From Ophioderma brevispina (Eukaryota; Echinodermata; Ophiuroidea; Amphilepidida; Ophiodermatidae), in the NCBI GenBank assembly GCA_023653785.1, contig JAMKCH010001667.1, forward strand, positions 62,001 to 126,000: a stretch of 64,000 nucleotides of DNA, given 5' to 3'. Made by a program: the position numbers and the translations under genes. Shown one piece after another: positions 49,401 to 62,522 of the stretch; position 1 is the stretch's first letter, and each line of letters starts with the position of its first letter. Under the pieces are notes generated by a model. It did no database searches. It saw nothing but the letters and a program-made list of their open reading frames with translations, and had not been told where the DNA came from.

Positions 49401-50238
49401 AAATCTCATTGCATATTGATCAGGGCCAAAGAAATGTGTCTCCAGGGATGTTATTTGCTTTGATGTGTAGTTGGCCAAGTGTGCCTAATACAAGCTATTG
49501 AGAGGTTGGTGGTATTGTAGTACAGAAAATAAAGGCCTAATAAAGTCATTACCATATAACAGGGATAGTGTAATCCTCTCCAAAACAGAGTCAAGCTTAA
49601 GAGATTTTGATAAAGAATGCTTGCCGATAATATTTAACTTCGTAATCATGTGTAGGCTTTCATAATTTAAGTGTGAGATTACAAGTAGAGCAGTATAAAA
49701 TGGCAGACTAATATGGTCTAGATAGTGACTTTTGACTGATCAATTCCTGCTGTGATTTCATTGTTAGACCCAATGCAGCAATTTCCCCAGCCAGGCTTAT
49801 ATGCTATTTGTCCGTAGCAATCATTCCCTCAAATCTAATAGACACACGTGGGCTTAAATTGGCCAGTAGGCCTTTGGAAATAATGCTTAAACCGAAATAT
49901 GTTCAACAATTTTTGCAGTAAAAATTTTTGTTAAACTTCGCTATGTGTCTAAGAGTTTTTTGTTACTTTATAAAATTGGATCACAATGTTCAATGCGTTT
50001 GATCCTACCAAAAATACATTGTATCGATTTTGTTTTATGAACTGCATTAAGTCATTCCATTTATTTTTTGCCACTTTCCAAGATTTCTGGGAACTGTGGT
50101 CTCGAGTTTCAGCCCTTTTCGCCATCCTATTGCTAGGCATGCATTCATACGATCAATGCAACTTTTACTAAATTCATCTTAGTTCACACATACATTTTAG
50201 TAAATAAATAGACTTACATGGAAAATTAAATACCTGTT
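46423..50238. other. Intronic DNA, no gene seen
   Basis: Includes a poly-C run at about 48959-48970. No gene or repeat family supported. Confidence 0.45.
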
Positions 50239-50601
50239 TTAAAGGTGCATGTTCCGTTCGTCTTTGGGACCCCTGATTTTCCCGGAAGTAGTATCGATTT
50301 TGATATCAGATGAAAGGCCATATTTTTCTCATTGTCGTCCTGAAATTTGAGCCTTCAAATCCATTTCATTCCTAAGATATAAACAAAAAACCACCGTTTT
50401 AGTGGTTATCCACCAATATTAGCACAGTATTGAATAGGGCTTTGCAACATGCGTTATTGCGTCTACCGTCAAAACCACAAGTTTGTTCCCACGGTACTTG
50501 ATGGGGTCTAGGGGGGCATGTGCAAGTGCCAGGGGGGCCCCCGTTGTGGGGTCTTTACAAGTAGAGACACAACACACAGAAATCGGAACAAGCACCTTTA
50601 A
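50239..50601 (-). mobile_element. TTAA-flanked MITE, family A copy 3 (inverted)
   Basis: Reverse orientation of 22002-22345, with ends TTAAAGGTGCATGTTCCGTT and AATCGGAACAAGCACCTTTAA region. 363 bp; longer than its relatives because of an extra GGGGGGCATG...GGGGGGCCCCCG stretch near 50510-50545. Confidence 0.88.
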
Positions 50602-52313
50602 GTTGTTTTAGGGAAAGAAATTGATTATTGTACCAGCATCTATCTCCATTACCAACGCTATTCCTTGCCATTAACTTTTGCATTGTTTAATTGATTTTCC
50701 TTTGAATCTACCTAGCTGTTGGGTATTCTTCACAAAGATCAGTTTCTCAATTTGATCACAAGCAGAAGTCATCTTGACACAGTTAAGGGTGGGGATTCAA
50801 TATTACACATTTTGCACTGAACTTATCAACTCTGCCAGTTCACACAGCCTGACATTCAATTGTGTTTTCTTATTGGTATACTAGCAATTTTGTAGAAGAA
50901 GAAAAAAACAAAACAAAACAGTTAATAAATATCCGTGATTCCTTTGTTGCATGAATCATGTTAACCTCAGTTTGAAAATTGCTGGAAAGATTCAATCGGA
51001 GGCCTATAATTAAAAACTTAAGAAGTAGAGTCCATGGTGTGAACACTTAAATTGGGCAATTTTAGCCCACCCAAATCAGTTGTAAAGATTCCATTTGATC
51101 ATTTTGGGTGCATGATTTTGGTTTCTTTTCCGTTTTATTTTGTTTGTTGTTTTTATATTTATTTTGACTCTTGTGTTGCTTTACAAATAAAGCTCAGACT
51201 TGATGTACCATCTTCGATAAATAATAAAAATCCAGGACTACCAAATTTGACAGAATTTGACATGTTTAAAGTAGATGAGGAAATGAGGTAGACTGATAGC
51301 TTCAATGCATAATTTGGGCTTCTAAGTTGAAAGGTTCAAGAGAAGTAAAAATCTATATGCCTTTAAGTCCTCGGGCGATTTCCCATCTGATATTTCCAAT
51401 GACATTTCACACAGGACATCAACCAGGGCAACCATTGCCAGAAATGCAACACTTAACAGTGGGGCTGAGACATTGACAGAGCTGCGTAATTCACACCCGA
51501 TTCCAATATTGAGATTACTCTTGTTTTGCAACGTTTGTGTGAAATGGGAGAACAGACGGCAATTTATAGGAAAGACACTGGTCAGTGAATGAATGATTCT
51601 CGGGACACAAATCATTATCACCGAGGGAGGAGTATCATTTTAAATGTTTTTTTACACTATCACTATAGGCTTTATGTATTTCTGTTTGTTTATTTGTTTG
51701 GTTTTGGGGGATCTTGTTTGGGTGTTGTGCTTCGTGTTCCCAGTCCTTATTTAAATGTATGTAATTCCTTTTTAAGTTTAAAATTTGAACAATTCTACAT
51801 GAAATTGGAAATCATATACAACATTGTATTACTGGGAAAGATACTTCCAATTTATACAGAGACAGACACACAGACTAACAGTAACACAAACACTTTTAGA
51901 AACAAATAGGGCCTAAACATGTGCAACATGCACATGCCCTGTACACATGCACATGAAAGTACATGCCCTGGATGATGAAAACTAAATGGGGGCTCATTAA
52001 CCTAACTTTGAAAGTAAACAAATCACTTTTGTTTTATTGCCTAATTAGTGACCTGGTATTCATCAATCCTTGACAGTGGTTTGGATATTTGGTGACTGAA
52101 GTTACTTTCAATTCTGACATGTTTTTCCCATGTCAGTAAAGTTGAAATGCATACATGTACTTGTACTTGCCATTGTTATTATACCTGTAACATTTTAATG
52201 CGACTGTTTTGTTTTTGTATCGCCTGGGGCACGATCACAGTGAAATAAAAGGAAAATTAATATTCTGTAGGCCTAAAATTTCATCTATAAAATATAGGCC
52301 TCATTAATGTATC
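50602..52313. other. Intronic DNA, no gene seen
   Basis: No supported feature. Confidence 0.45.
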
Positions 52314-52852
52314 ATTAAATAGTGAAAGATCATGTGATAGTTTGATAACTATGATTTCAAGCATCAATTAAAAACTACAGACATAAATAAAAGTCAATAT
52401 TGGTTCAGATTAGTTTAGTTAAAGGTGCTTGTTCCGATTTATGTGTATTGTGTTCTCTACTTGATATGAGAGCCTGGCACTTGCACATACACCCCATCAA
52501 GTACCGTGGGAAACTTGCGGTTTTGATGGTAGACACAATAATGCATGTTGCAAAGCCCTATTCAATACTGTGCTAATATTGATGGTTAACCACTAAAACA
52601 GCAGTTTTTTGCTTATATCTTGGGAATGAAATGGATTTGAGGGCTCAAATTTCAGGACAACAATGAGAAAAATATGACCTTTCATCTGATATCAAAATCG
52701 ATACTACTTCCGGGTAAATCGGGGGGTCCCAAAGACGATCGGAACACGCACTTTTAAATAAGTGAAAGGTCATGTGCCAGAGCTTAATCTACAATTTCAA
52801 GCATCAGTTAAAAACTACAGGCCTAAATAGAGTCAATATTGGTTCAGATTAG
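52314..52852 (+). repeat. ~100-bp direct duplication bracketing a family A MITE
   Basis: 52314-52413 and 52755-52852 are diverged direct copies: both run TTAAATA-GTGAAAG-TCATGTG, then ATTTCAAGCATCA-TTAAAAACTACAG, then TCAATATTGGTTCAGATTAG. The family A copy 4 (52419-52757) occupies the space between them. Confidence 0.75.
52419..52757 (+). mobile_element. TTAA-flanked MITE, family A copy 4
   Basis: Nearly collinear with 22002-22345: starts TTAAAGGTGCTTGTTCCGAT and ends GGAACACGCACTTTTAA. 339 bp. High similarity to copy 1 suggests relatively recent activity. Confidence 0.9.
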
Positions 52853-54305
52853 TTAATAGTTCTGTAGTTAAAGAAGATCAGGCTTTGTGACGTCTAATCT
52901 CCACCACACACACACACAGATCTTTTACAAGTGGAAGTGTTTAGCTCATTTCCTTCACAGCTGACATTAGCTGACATACTTAATAGACTGGATAAATTCT
53001 GTTTTGATGAACACTCATTCTTGTTACAGATCATCCAAGGTTAACTCATTACTAATTCATGTTTTATTGGATTCTTGTTTTGTGTGTGGAGTCTGCAGCG
53101 CGGCATTCCCTTTCACATACACACAACTTAAGGTGAGAAATTGGCCTCATTGGCAATTGAGTATTGATTCAACTTGTTTTTGAAGTAGAGTTTGTTATTG
53201 GTCATAAAAGGTTGATTTTGTAAGAAACAAAAGAATTCCAGTATTTATTTATTTGATAAAATGGTGCATCAGATGCTAGTTTGAAAACTAATTAATGGTC
53301 GACATAAAGACCAGTAGACCTAGAGTAAAGTGGCGAAGTATAAGAAAAGGGAATTTGGGGTCAGGAAATTGATTTTTTTCCATTGGGGGATGTGAGTTTG
53401 ATGGATATCAATACTTGTGTTGAGAATTGTTTTGATAATCTTTATATGTTTTGTGTGTTGTTCACCTTAACATTTTGTTTTGATATGTAGGCCCACAAGC
53501 TTACTTTATTGTCAATTTGATTCTCTATATAATCAGGACCTTCTTGGAAAGCAGTGCATGTCACAAAAGTGTTGCCACCCTGAATAAATAATGGCTGAAA
53601 TAACGTAAAAGGGCTTATTCGTTGACACACGAACAGTACATTCAGTTCATTGTCATAGTCTGTCTTAAATCAAGCAGGGACTGGACAGTTTTTTAACCTG
53701 TGATTGGCAAGTTTATTTGAAAACTAATGAAAAATGCACACACATTGAAACAGTTTTAAACACACCAACACTATAAAACTACAACAAGTGATAACTAACT
53801 GGGAAGAGGTACGTCTACCAGTGGAACTATTAAAGTCACTGATCTCAGTGGGTGCTCAGTCCATAGTTTTTTAATGCATTCAAATTAAAGTTGCCTCTCA
53901 CTATCAAAACCAGTACAAAGGCTGATCTCCAAAAGTGACACAGTAATAATAATAAGAAGAAAGGCGGAGCAATAGTTTTTTCTTAAGGTGGGTTTCTGAT
54001 CCAGATATATGTGCAGTTCTAATTGGGCCTCACATGTAAACTGCCAGGATTCAATCTTTATTTTTAATCACACTGAGAAACATACCATACCTGCTTGGTG
54101 GGGCATAGCAGTAGGAGGTGCTCAACAGATTAAAACAGAACTGACATTGTTGGATTTCAATTCCAAGAATTCTCTCAATTTGGAATCAGTCTGTGAAGTC
54201 AGCAGACATTTTCCTCGTGAGGCAGCTAGCCAACAGACTTTTGTTTTGCAAAATTTTCCGCGTAATGTACACAGTCCAATGTGATTCACATAATGGTAAT
54301 CAGCC
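52853..54305. other. Intronic DNA, no gene seen
   Basis: A short (CA)n is at about 52905-52918. No gene supported. Confidence 0.45.
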
Positions 54306-54711
54306 AACACCGCCCTGGTATGTTGCCTGGTTACACTGACATGTTAAATCCTCCTCGGGTCCAGGTGGATGAAAACACTCTCGACTGAAATTTACACTGA
54401 CTCTTCAACCCATATCCGTGGGACCCCCTCCGAATCTTTAGGGAAAACGTCTCCAATCTCCCCCGATGTCGGGGGAAGTCTCCGCCACAAACATAAGTCA
54501 AAACACGATGTTCTGGTATACTCGCACTGTCCTCTCGACGTGCCTATGTGCGTAGAGACTCGTGCCAGACCATCATTGCGACGGCTTAGTTTTTGCCAGG
54601 ATTTAAAACGTGCCCTGGGAACTGATTCGGCTACGTTGACAACCCCCTGGGGGGGGTGTTTTTTCGCACGCGCACACTTGTTGTTTTGGGAAGGCTCAGG
54701 CGGTGTTCGGC
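54306..54711. mobile_element. CpG-rich element with short inverted ends
   Basis: CAACACCGCCCTG at about 54306-54318 and CAGGCGGTGTT at about 54698-54708 are inverted complements over ten or eleven bases. The interior is markedly richer in CG dinucleotides than its surroundings and holds a perfect hairpin (TCCCCCGA / TCGGGGGA, 54459-54476). A 123-codon ORF (54369-54740) runs through it without a recognisable domain. Could equally be a small CpG island. Confidence 0.4.
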
Positions 54712-55086
54712 CCTCTCAAGGTCGCGAATTTCCGGTTTGATGATTTTATTTTGACTTTATGATGATTGTTCATTTTTAATTGCAACTGTAATCAAATATA
54801 AGTATGTTATGTATTTATTATATTATCAGTCAAATATCCGGAATTATTGCTCATATTACTATACGGTACAAAATCATTTTTATTTTGAATAGTTGTCACT
54901 CACATTGGATAAAGATCTCCATTTAATTTTATTTGGCATTACAATAACTCTCGCCTCATGCATCTTACATGAAGGCTTGATGAAGACATATTATCATTGC
55001 TCGTATCGCAATTCCTTTAGATATTCTTTACACTAAAGCCGATCGGTCTGTCCGGCTATGCATTTCGTTATGACAGTTGGACATAT
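54712..55086. other. Intronic DNA, no gene seen
   Basis: No supported feature. Confidence 0.4.
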
Positions 55087-55513
55087 GGGCTAATAGGGGG
55101 GATGGGGAGGCACTCACAAATAAAAGGATATGGGTGTTTAGTTTCGTGCTTCCAAGCCCCGGGCAATCGGTGACAGAAAAATATAGGGTCCTTTGGGGTG
55201 AGATATAGTCCAAAAATACCAAATAGGGGTATTCCGAGTGACAAATATGAAAATTTCCAAAATGGGGTCACTTGCGTTGTTATTTTTGCAAAATTTTCTA
55301 AAAAATAGAGGTCTTTTTGGTGTTGTTTTCCCAAAAAAAATAGGGGTCGGTGACCATGGTAAAATTTTCACAAAATTGGGGACGTTGGGTGAAATTAAAA
55401 AATATGGTGTGTTTGTGTGACAACGATACTGAAAACGGGGGGGGTCTAATAGCCTTGCATACTCGTCGCTTCCAAAATGTGAGTGCCGGGGGGGGTGCTA
55501 ATGGGGCTAATAG
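55087..55513. mobile_element. Foldback-like repeat with GGCACTCACA ends and 10-bp flanking direct repeats
   Basis: GGCACTCACAAA near 55109 mirrors ATGTGAGTGCC near 55479-55489; G-runs lie outside each. Inside, AAATAGGGGT and AAAATTTTC words recur several times. The decamer GGGCTAATAG is repeated at 55087-55096 and 55504-55513 and could be a target-site duplication. No domain-bearing ORF. Confidence 0.5.
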
Positions 55514-57269
55514 TTGCATAAAGGAGTGGGAGAACAGTCTGAAACTTTTGTTATTATGGTTTTAGAGTGACCCACAATCAAAGGTCATCTAGAGGTCAAT
55601 TTACGTAGAACTACTGACTGGGCACGAACAAGTGTGTGCGTCAAAGGTCACACATAGATCGAAGTTCACACCTGGTGGTGATGCACTAGTTGGTACCTAT
55701 TTTCGGTAAGTTACCCGTAGAAATGGCCTGACCCGGGAGGGGAGGGTGATGAATTTCCCCTGAGGCGACGGGCTTGTACCGATGCGCAGCGTGCTGACCA
55801 ACCATTAATCCTGCTCACACACAAGCTAAGGAAAGATGGTTTTGGAATGATTTAAGAAAAGGAAGTATGTCATACACAGGATTCTTGGGGTCGGTACTTT
55901 TGAAATTGTTAACCTTTTTGGGAAGAAATCCGTGCACATATTTTGCCGTTAAAGTCGATCTAACCCTCGGGACTTTTTGAACTCATGATACCAACACAGT
56001 CAACTTTTTTCTGAATTTTCTCCAATCTGTAACCTTTTAATCGAAAAATCCGAAATGGACCGTCTTCTCCTCCCACTTTTGTGGGATCGGGTGCGAAAAC
56101 ACCAATTGCTTCCGCTTTCTCGCGCCTGGCCTATGGAAGAGAAGGAAAAATTTAATAAAAAGAAAAAGAAGAAAAATGTAAAGAGCACTAAAGATCTCTG
56201 AGGACGACGAGTCTCTGCTGTATTCAGGATAATAGTGTGCCAAAGTTTCAGGAGAACATATCTCTTGTCCTCACATTCGTTGCATTTGAAGAGTATGTTA
56301 CGTTAATGTTTTTGGATTAGGAAGATATCCCGCATGCACCATACCTTTCAATGAAACATTTGGTAAGGCAAGGCAGACGCAGGAATTTTTTTTTTGGGGG
56401 GGGGGTTTGGCAGGGTTCGACAAGTAGACTACTTTAGGTAAACAGTTGAATCTAAAAATGCTCCTTTTTTAACTATTGTGACCATCTCATCACCCCAAGT
56501 GGAGTTTCTAGTCACAATTTCTATAAATTATGGATCCGTTGTTTATTTAAAAAAATCCAGCATAAAGTGGACCCCCCCCCCTGCGTCGGGGCCTGTGGTT
56601 AGGGGTGCAGGAGGGACAGGGCTTTCTCTTTGGGTCAGATTCCTCCGTCACAAACATGTGAGGACGGTTTTTTATCTGAATTAGAGTAATACTTATTCAT
56701 TTTTAAACACTCAGCCTATTGCTGCAATCTTGGGAATAATTTTTCGTTATTTTGGATTATTGAGTTCCAAGTTTTGTTATTTAAAATAGTAAAAATGAAA
56801 ATAAATCACAAAATAAAAGCACAACTATAGAACCATCATGTTCACATAAAAGTGATAGGAAGGAAATGGCATTGAAATCAAGAAAAATCTGGGGGGGGGG
56901 GGGGGGGTTAGATGTGGATTGACCCTTTCTTTTTAGGAAATACACAAGTATTGATAATTTACCAGCTGACCCATTTGAACAGACAATTTGTCAATTACCT
57001 GTTCACAAGGATGATTACGGGTACAGTTGGATTGACACCTAGCTGTAAACATTGAACATTGAGATGAATTTGGGGAATATTTCGTCAGACACCTGTATAG
57101 CGCTGGGAAATAATTCCATGTTTTCTGGAAAATGGACACCACTGGGCTTTGGTTCAATAAATGGAGAGTTTGTGATTGTGTGGCACCTGCAGTCTGCATG
57201 ATTAGCCATATTTATTTTCAAAATGATCAGCCCATCCTCAATAAGGAACATACTACAACCAACCAAACC
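55514..57269. other. Intronic DNA, no gene seen
   Basis: Contains G-runs near 56395-56407 and 56890-56908, and an AGGTCA-rich stretch at 55563-55660 resembling 26720-26770. No gene supported. Confidence 0.45.
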
Positions 57270-57473
57270 CAGTGGCTTAACCAGACCTTTGGCAAATGGG
57301 GGGGGGGGGGGCTGAAGGAGTGCAAGGCTTCTTTTGAGGGGGCAATTTGGGTCCTTCTCCATAGACACTGTTACAAAAGTAGTTCATGGGGGGGGGCTGA
57401 AGGGGGGGGCAAGGGTTCTGTTGGGAGGGGCTGTGCGCCCCCCTGCCCCTGCCCCCTCTGGTTCGGGCCACTG
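57270..57473. mobile_element. Small hAT-like element, CAGTGGC inverted ends
   Basis: CAGTGGCTTAACCAGA (57270-57285) and TCTGGTTCGGGCCACTG (57457-57473) are inverted complements with few changes, beginning with the CAGTGG typical of hAT termini. The interior is G-run rich. The flanks are CAACCAAAC on the left and CAACCAAC on the right, compatible with a decayed 8-bp duplication. 204 bp. Confidence 0.6.
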
Positions 57474-60400
57474 CAACCAACAAACAACAAAATCGAGAAG
57501 AAATCACAAGGACAATTTTGATTTCTTATCTTTCTCCTTCCCCGTCTTTTTATTTTTATGGCTATTGTTATTTTCCATACTTGGTCACTCTTGATAAGGA
57601 GCTGCGGTCCGCTTACTCGATAACTGATACCTATGTCGCGTGCCATTGATACCACCGGTTGTGTTCGTATCTGTGGTCCCGGATTAGCATTCAAATTAAC
57701 CGAGATGTGCACAAGGTAATGCGGTCACGATACTTGTGAATCGATACTGCTAGAGACTGTTTCCCTACAACTTCCGTACAGTTCCCCTCGGCGGGATACT
57801 CCCGACCTAGTGTTAATTCCATGGAAGCCCTGTGGAATTTGGACAAGTTGGTTTGGCAGGGCTGTCCGGGGTGGTTAAAGCTGAAAGTCCGGTCTAGTTT
57901 TGTAGTTTAGCCCGATTCTAGTCCATTTACTTTTTAACCAAGTGCCGCTCTAAACCCAGAGACAGAGCCGCGACTGGGGGACAGTCTACATGTTAGTAAG
58001 AATTCCACTTCATTTCATTACCGTTGCTATTGTCCTTATCAAGTCGGATCAAAGTCACCAACTAATCCTTAAGAGTACAACATTGAGGAAGCAGCATCTC
58101 TGGTAACCGTGTACTTGACTGCTGGTGCCTTGCATTGTAATGAAATGTGCCTTCTACCCCTTTACAACCTTTCCATGGCAACCAGACAGAATTAAAACTA
58201 TGCATATTTGTAGGTTACACCATTCATGCCCAGTCGATGTCTGTACATGTCATATTCATTGAGGTTTTTGGCTTGAGTGCTTGCAACCTGAGTGTTTGGA
58301 AACCGGGAGGGCACAATCAAATCATTAGTATTTCAATGTGTGGTGTGTGAAAGTGAAAAGTTTCGTCAACCTGTAAATATCATAGTTCCAAGTGTCATGT
58401 AGTTAAGTTGGTGTAAATGTGGATTTTCTCTTCATACCAAAGACAGGGTCGGATCTGCATTGAAGGAGTGGCCCAGAAGATTTCTCAGATTTTTCCAAAT
58501 TTTGAACTAACCCTGAAAGTACCTGTCATTGGTGAAGAGGGATAAAACTGTGGATACCTAACCCCTATGGCACCAGGGGCCAGGGTCGTATGCTTCTTTT
58601 CTACTGTGGTGTATTTCACACTTGTTTTGTCCGGCATAGCTAAATCCTATCCCACATCATACCGGTGGGGACCAAAGTACCGGTTTGGTCTCAGCTCGAT
58701 TGGGAACATCGTTGGCCATTTTTGTGGAGAATCATGGGTATTCTTTCACTCTTCAAGCTTCCGATCAGGTCTGATTTTTCATGATGTTTCTGCCTCACAT
58801 GAAAGGATCATCACCTGCACACCTCTGATTACAAATTTGACCCTACACGGTCCGGCTCTTTGGATGTAAAAAGCAAAAATGTGTGCAATTGACCCATAGG
58901 ACAATGGTTTGTTAAAACCATATTTGGAGATGTTTTTCGTCTACCTCAAAAGGAAACATTTCTGGAGCCTAAAATTTCTCTGGGGTATTGAGAAAAATTG
59001 AATTTCTTCGATACCAAAAATCGTTGAATTGCTTAAGCATTGTCAATCGGGTCAAACCCACCTTTAAGTGATAAACATGTCCATCTATTAGTATTATCCT
59101 ATTCTTATTTGATTCTCTGGTCCTCTGAATGATAACTTTCACTTAAGTTTTAAGCAAAAAACTTTTGTGATAGGCCCTAAACTCTCAATTTCTTAAAAAA
59201 GATTGAATATCCTACTAATAGTAAAATGGATTAAATAGGCCCTTATAGCCATAAAGAATCAAATTGTGATAGATAAATTTGAAGTGCAGTATGCAATCAC
59301 AAAACATACTTTTGGCCTTTAGGTGGTTGTTCTTAAATTTTCTCTTTCTGTAACCTACAGCATCACCTGCCATATGTTCTTCCTGGAGTTACCAATTTGA
59401 AGAGTACAATTGATTTTATTTAGGTGTTGATTTCAGATACAAGTGGCATGATGCCTTTTAGGACAATCCAGTCTCTGACCTTCCATATAACCTTGGCCAC
59501 ATTCTGAGAGGGCAGTGGGTATATACAACAAGACCTATATAACTTGTGCCTGCACTGTGGGACCTAAATTGTTAACTTGTTGCCCATTTTATGTCTGCTC
59601 TTTTACATAATTTTCTCAAGCTTTTGGCTCCTGGTTCAAATTCAGCAGCCCGGTTCAATTGAGCAGCCCTGTCAACCCACTTGACCTATTCCCTGAAAGT
59701 TAAGGAGTTTTTATAGTTTTGTTACAATTTCACATACCCACATGAGACTGACACTACCAATTAGGTCCACACTGCGATGGAGCCGTACAAGTCAACCTCG
59801 GGCAGGGTAACTGTAGTTAGGAACCCAGAGGATTACACCTGTAACAGCATTAACTTCATGTCATGTGTGAGTAAGAACATATGTACGCTCTTTAAAGTAT
59901 CTTCCATCTTTACAAATTCCTTTAGTTTGTGTATATTTTATTCCACGCCTCCGAACTACAGTAGATTGATCTTAAAATAGCAAGCGTGCCAGGCCCAATT
60001 CCCCTTAGATCCCTCAGACATTCCAAAATGGTTTAACGCTGCGATTGGGGTGACTGAATGCCGACTTGTGGTACACCATTTTGAGCTGGCCACTTTGCCA
60101 CCATTGTTGGTATGGCCATTTTTGGGATTACACGTGCATAAAGGGGAAGGGATCCCAAAGGAATGGCAGAATCAACAGAACAATATCACCCCCATAGGGT
60201 AAGAATAAGGAAACAGAACCCGCTCGAATCTACTACATGTGTACAACCGTGTCGTTTGACCCAACCTTTTAAAAATACAAGTGTTGCTATTTGCTACGGG
60301 CTGTATATGTTTAATTTTTTGTTTGTGAAATGTGGAAAACACCGTTATGTCCGGTGGGGTTAGCACGATGGTAGCACTTCATAGTATCCAAATATTGTAA

Positions 60401-62429
60401 AACAATATAGTTAATAGTTATACCACATGCTTGGTATAAAAAAAATGGCCAATAAACTTTGTCTTCATTTCATGGCATATTATTAGTAGTTCACATTGCT
60501 TGATAATTGGTGATAAAGAGCTCATCTTGACAAATCATCCCACGGCACCAAAAAAAAAAATTTTGTTTTTTTTGAGTTTCAGCCCATTTTCTGGCAAGAG
60601 TATTGCTATGATGAGTAAATAAGATCAGGTGTTAAGTTCGGTGCCAGCAAATGGTGACTTCACAGTTAATTCATGGATTAGGCCTATACATCCCTATTCA
60701 ATGTAATGGTTTTGTAGGCCAGTTAATCATGTCATCTCTCCGTGCCAAGCAGGCTATACATACGTCGGTATTACTTATTACTGCTCACAGCAAAATAGAA
60801 CGCCGTTGCGCTTAAGAGTTACCTGGTTTTGGTCACTCTACTCTTTTTCTTGACTCTTTCTAAATAATAATTGTCACTTCTAGAAGCCTTGTTGGTAATT
60901 ACTCTATGTGTTTCATATATTTGGTAAGGCACGGAGAACACATTGTTTCCAATAGCACATTAGATTGATAGTTTTTTCCTTTAATTAAGCATAAAATTGG
61001 GAAGAAAATTTTGCAAGTGCCTATACAACAACCTTTCTGGATGCAATCATTACTCGATCATTTAGGACCAGCCACCCTAGTACTACAGGTCGAGTCTTGG
61101 TGCTGAATCTCATTAGTGAGAACACTTTATGATGACCTAGCTAATTGTAGTTGTCAATTACAAACATGTTGAGGGCCAATTGATAATTAATTCACAAGTG
61201 GAGGAGACAACCTGATTGAGCAGTCTAAACCCACTGTGCTAAAAAAATAAAAAAACTTTGGTCACATCATCAAATCAGTTCCAGTCCATCTGACCCATTA
61301 GGTCATTTCTTATGGTCCCCTATCTCATCCGAGATAAGATTTGATAAGGCTGAGATAAAGAGGTGGTTTCCCTCCCCAAGGAGGCAGAAAACAGGATTCA
61401 ACAGACTGTATTTTGGCATTTGCAGGTTTCTTGAGACAGTTTCAGTGATATTCCAGGGCATGACAAGACCTTTCCCCGTAGAATGTGTTTTTTTTTGTTT
61501 TTTGGGGGGCATAAAAGGGCCCAAGATTTTGTTGGTTTGTTTGTCCTCCACAACTGATTTTCAAAGATTGGGGAGAAAGTTTGCTGACACTAATTTTTAA
61601 AATTACAACACCAACAGTCGTCTTCTTACTTACACTTTGTTTTAGAATAAAACTGAAGTAGTAAAAATCTTAAATGGCCAATTTTACAACCCTCATTTAG
61701 AGATTAACATACATCTTGGCAAGATTTATTATATACAAATACCTCTTTGCCTATTTGTTCTTGCCTTAACGCCATTAATTTTTTTAAATATTTTTAAATT
61801 TGCGAAACCTATTAATTAATGGACTCATAATATTTTTGCATGTTGTTAAATTTATGCTAGCTTCTTTATGCATTGAAAAATGTTAACATATGTACCATCC
61901 AATTATACCATAATTTTCTTTATGGCATATGAAAGAAAACACAAAACAATGATGTAAAATCGTACTTCTTTCCATAAAAAGTTTTCCTTGTCGTTCTGGA
62001 TTGCTTGTTGTGTTGTAGCAGCCTACGGCGCTCCACAACAGCACCCTGAGCACTTCGGTAGATTTGTCATGTGTTATAAGAATTAAATATTACTTATATT
62101 TTATAATTATTATTATTGTAATGATATTGATCAATTCAGTATTGCAACCATAGAATTGAGTCTAATGTGTCTTTTCTCTTCTATTTTGTAATCCTTCATC
62201 TTGATACGCTGTCCACTGACACACTGCAATGCCATCACCACTCCACCTGCATCCTGGTTATCATCAATCAACTTCTACATGCTACAGGTAAGTGACATTC
62301 AATGGCATCACTCCATCTTGGACAAAATCACTCTGGCCTCAACAAACCATTCAAAGTGTAATAGATTAAGTCCCAAATTAACCGCAAAAAAGATCATTCA
62401 CCCTTGTGTCTATTTCCTTGATGTCTTAT
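57474..62429. other. Intronic DNA, no gene seen
   Basis: Nearly 5 kb with short ORFs only. The two short ORFs with least odd composition (58567-58869, 59777-59980) show no recognisable domain. No RNA gene supported. Confidence 0.45.
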
Positions 62430-62522
62430 GAGATGAGAAAGAGGGAAAAAAGATGGGGGAGAGAGGGAGAAAGAGGGAAAGAGATGAGGAGAGAGAAAGA
62501 AAAGAGAGAGAGAAAGAAAAGG
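62430..62522 (+). repeat. Purine-rich (GAGA/GAAA) tract
   Basis: About 93 bp almost entirely of A and G (GAGAGAGGGAGAAAGAGGGA and similar); a polypurine microsatellite. Confidence 0.85.

Noticed and set aside
54369..54740. 123-codon ORF in the CpG-rich patch
   Set aside because: No domain, signal or family resemblance; stop codons are fewer simply because the patch is GC-richer. Kept only as part of the element call.
59630..59680. GGTTCAAATT and GGTTCAATTG words resembling a tRNA B box
   Set aside because: No matching A box, acceptor-stem pairing or anticodon arm could be assembled around them; no tRNA or tRNA-derived SINE called anywhere.
62160..62431. Possible 3' splice site (long AG-free pyrimidine-rich run ending in CAG at 62284-62286) followed by an open frame
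   Set aside because: The downstream frame (starting VSDIQWHHSILDK) shows no cadherin EC6 features, and the same bases CAGGTAAGTG read equally as a donor; no support for an exon.
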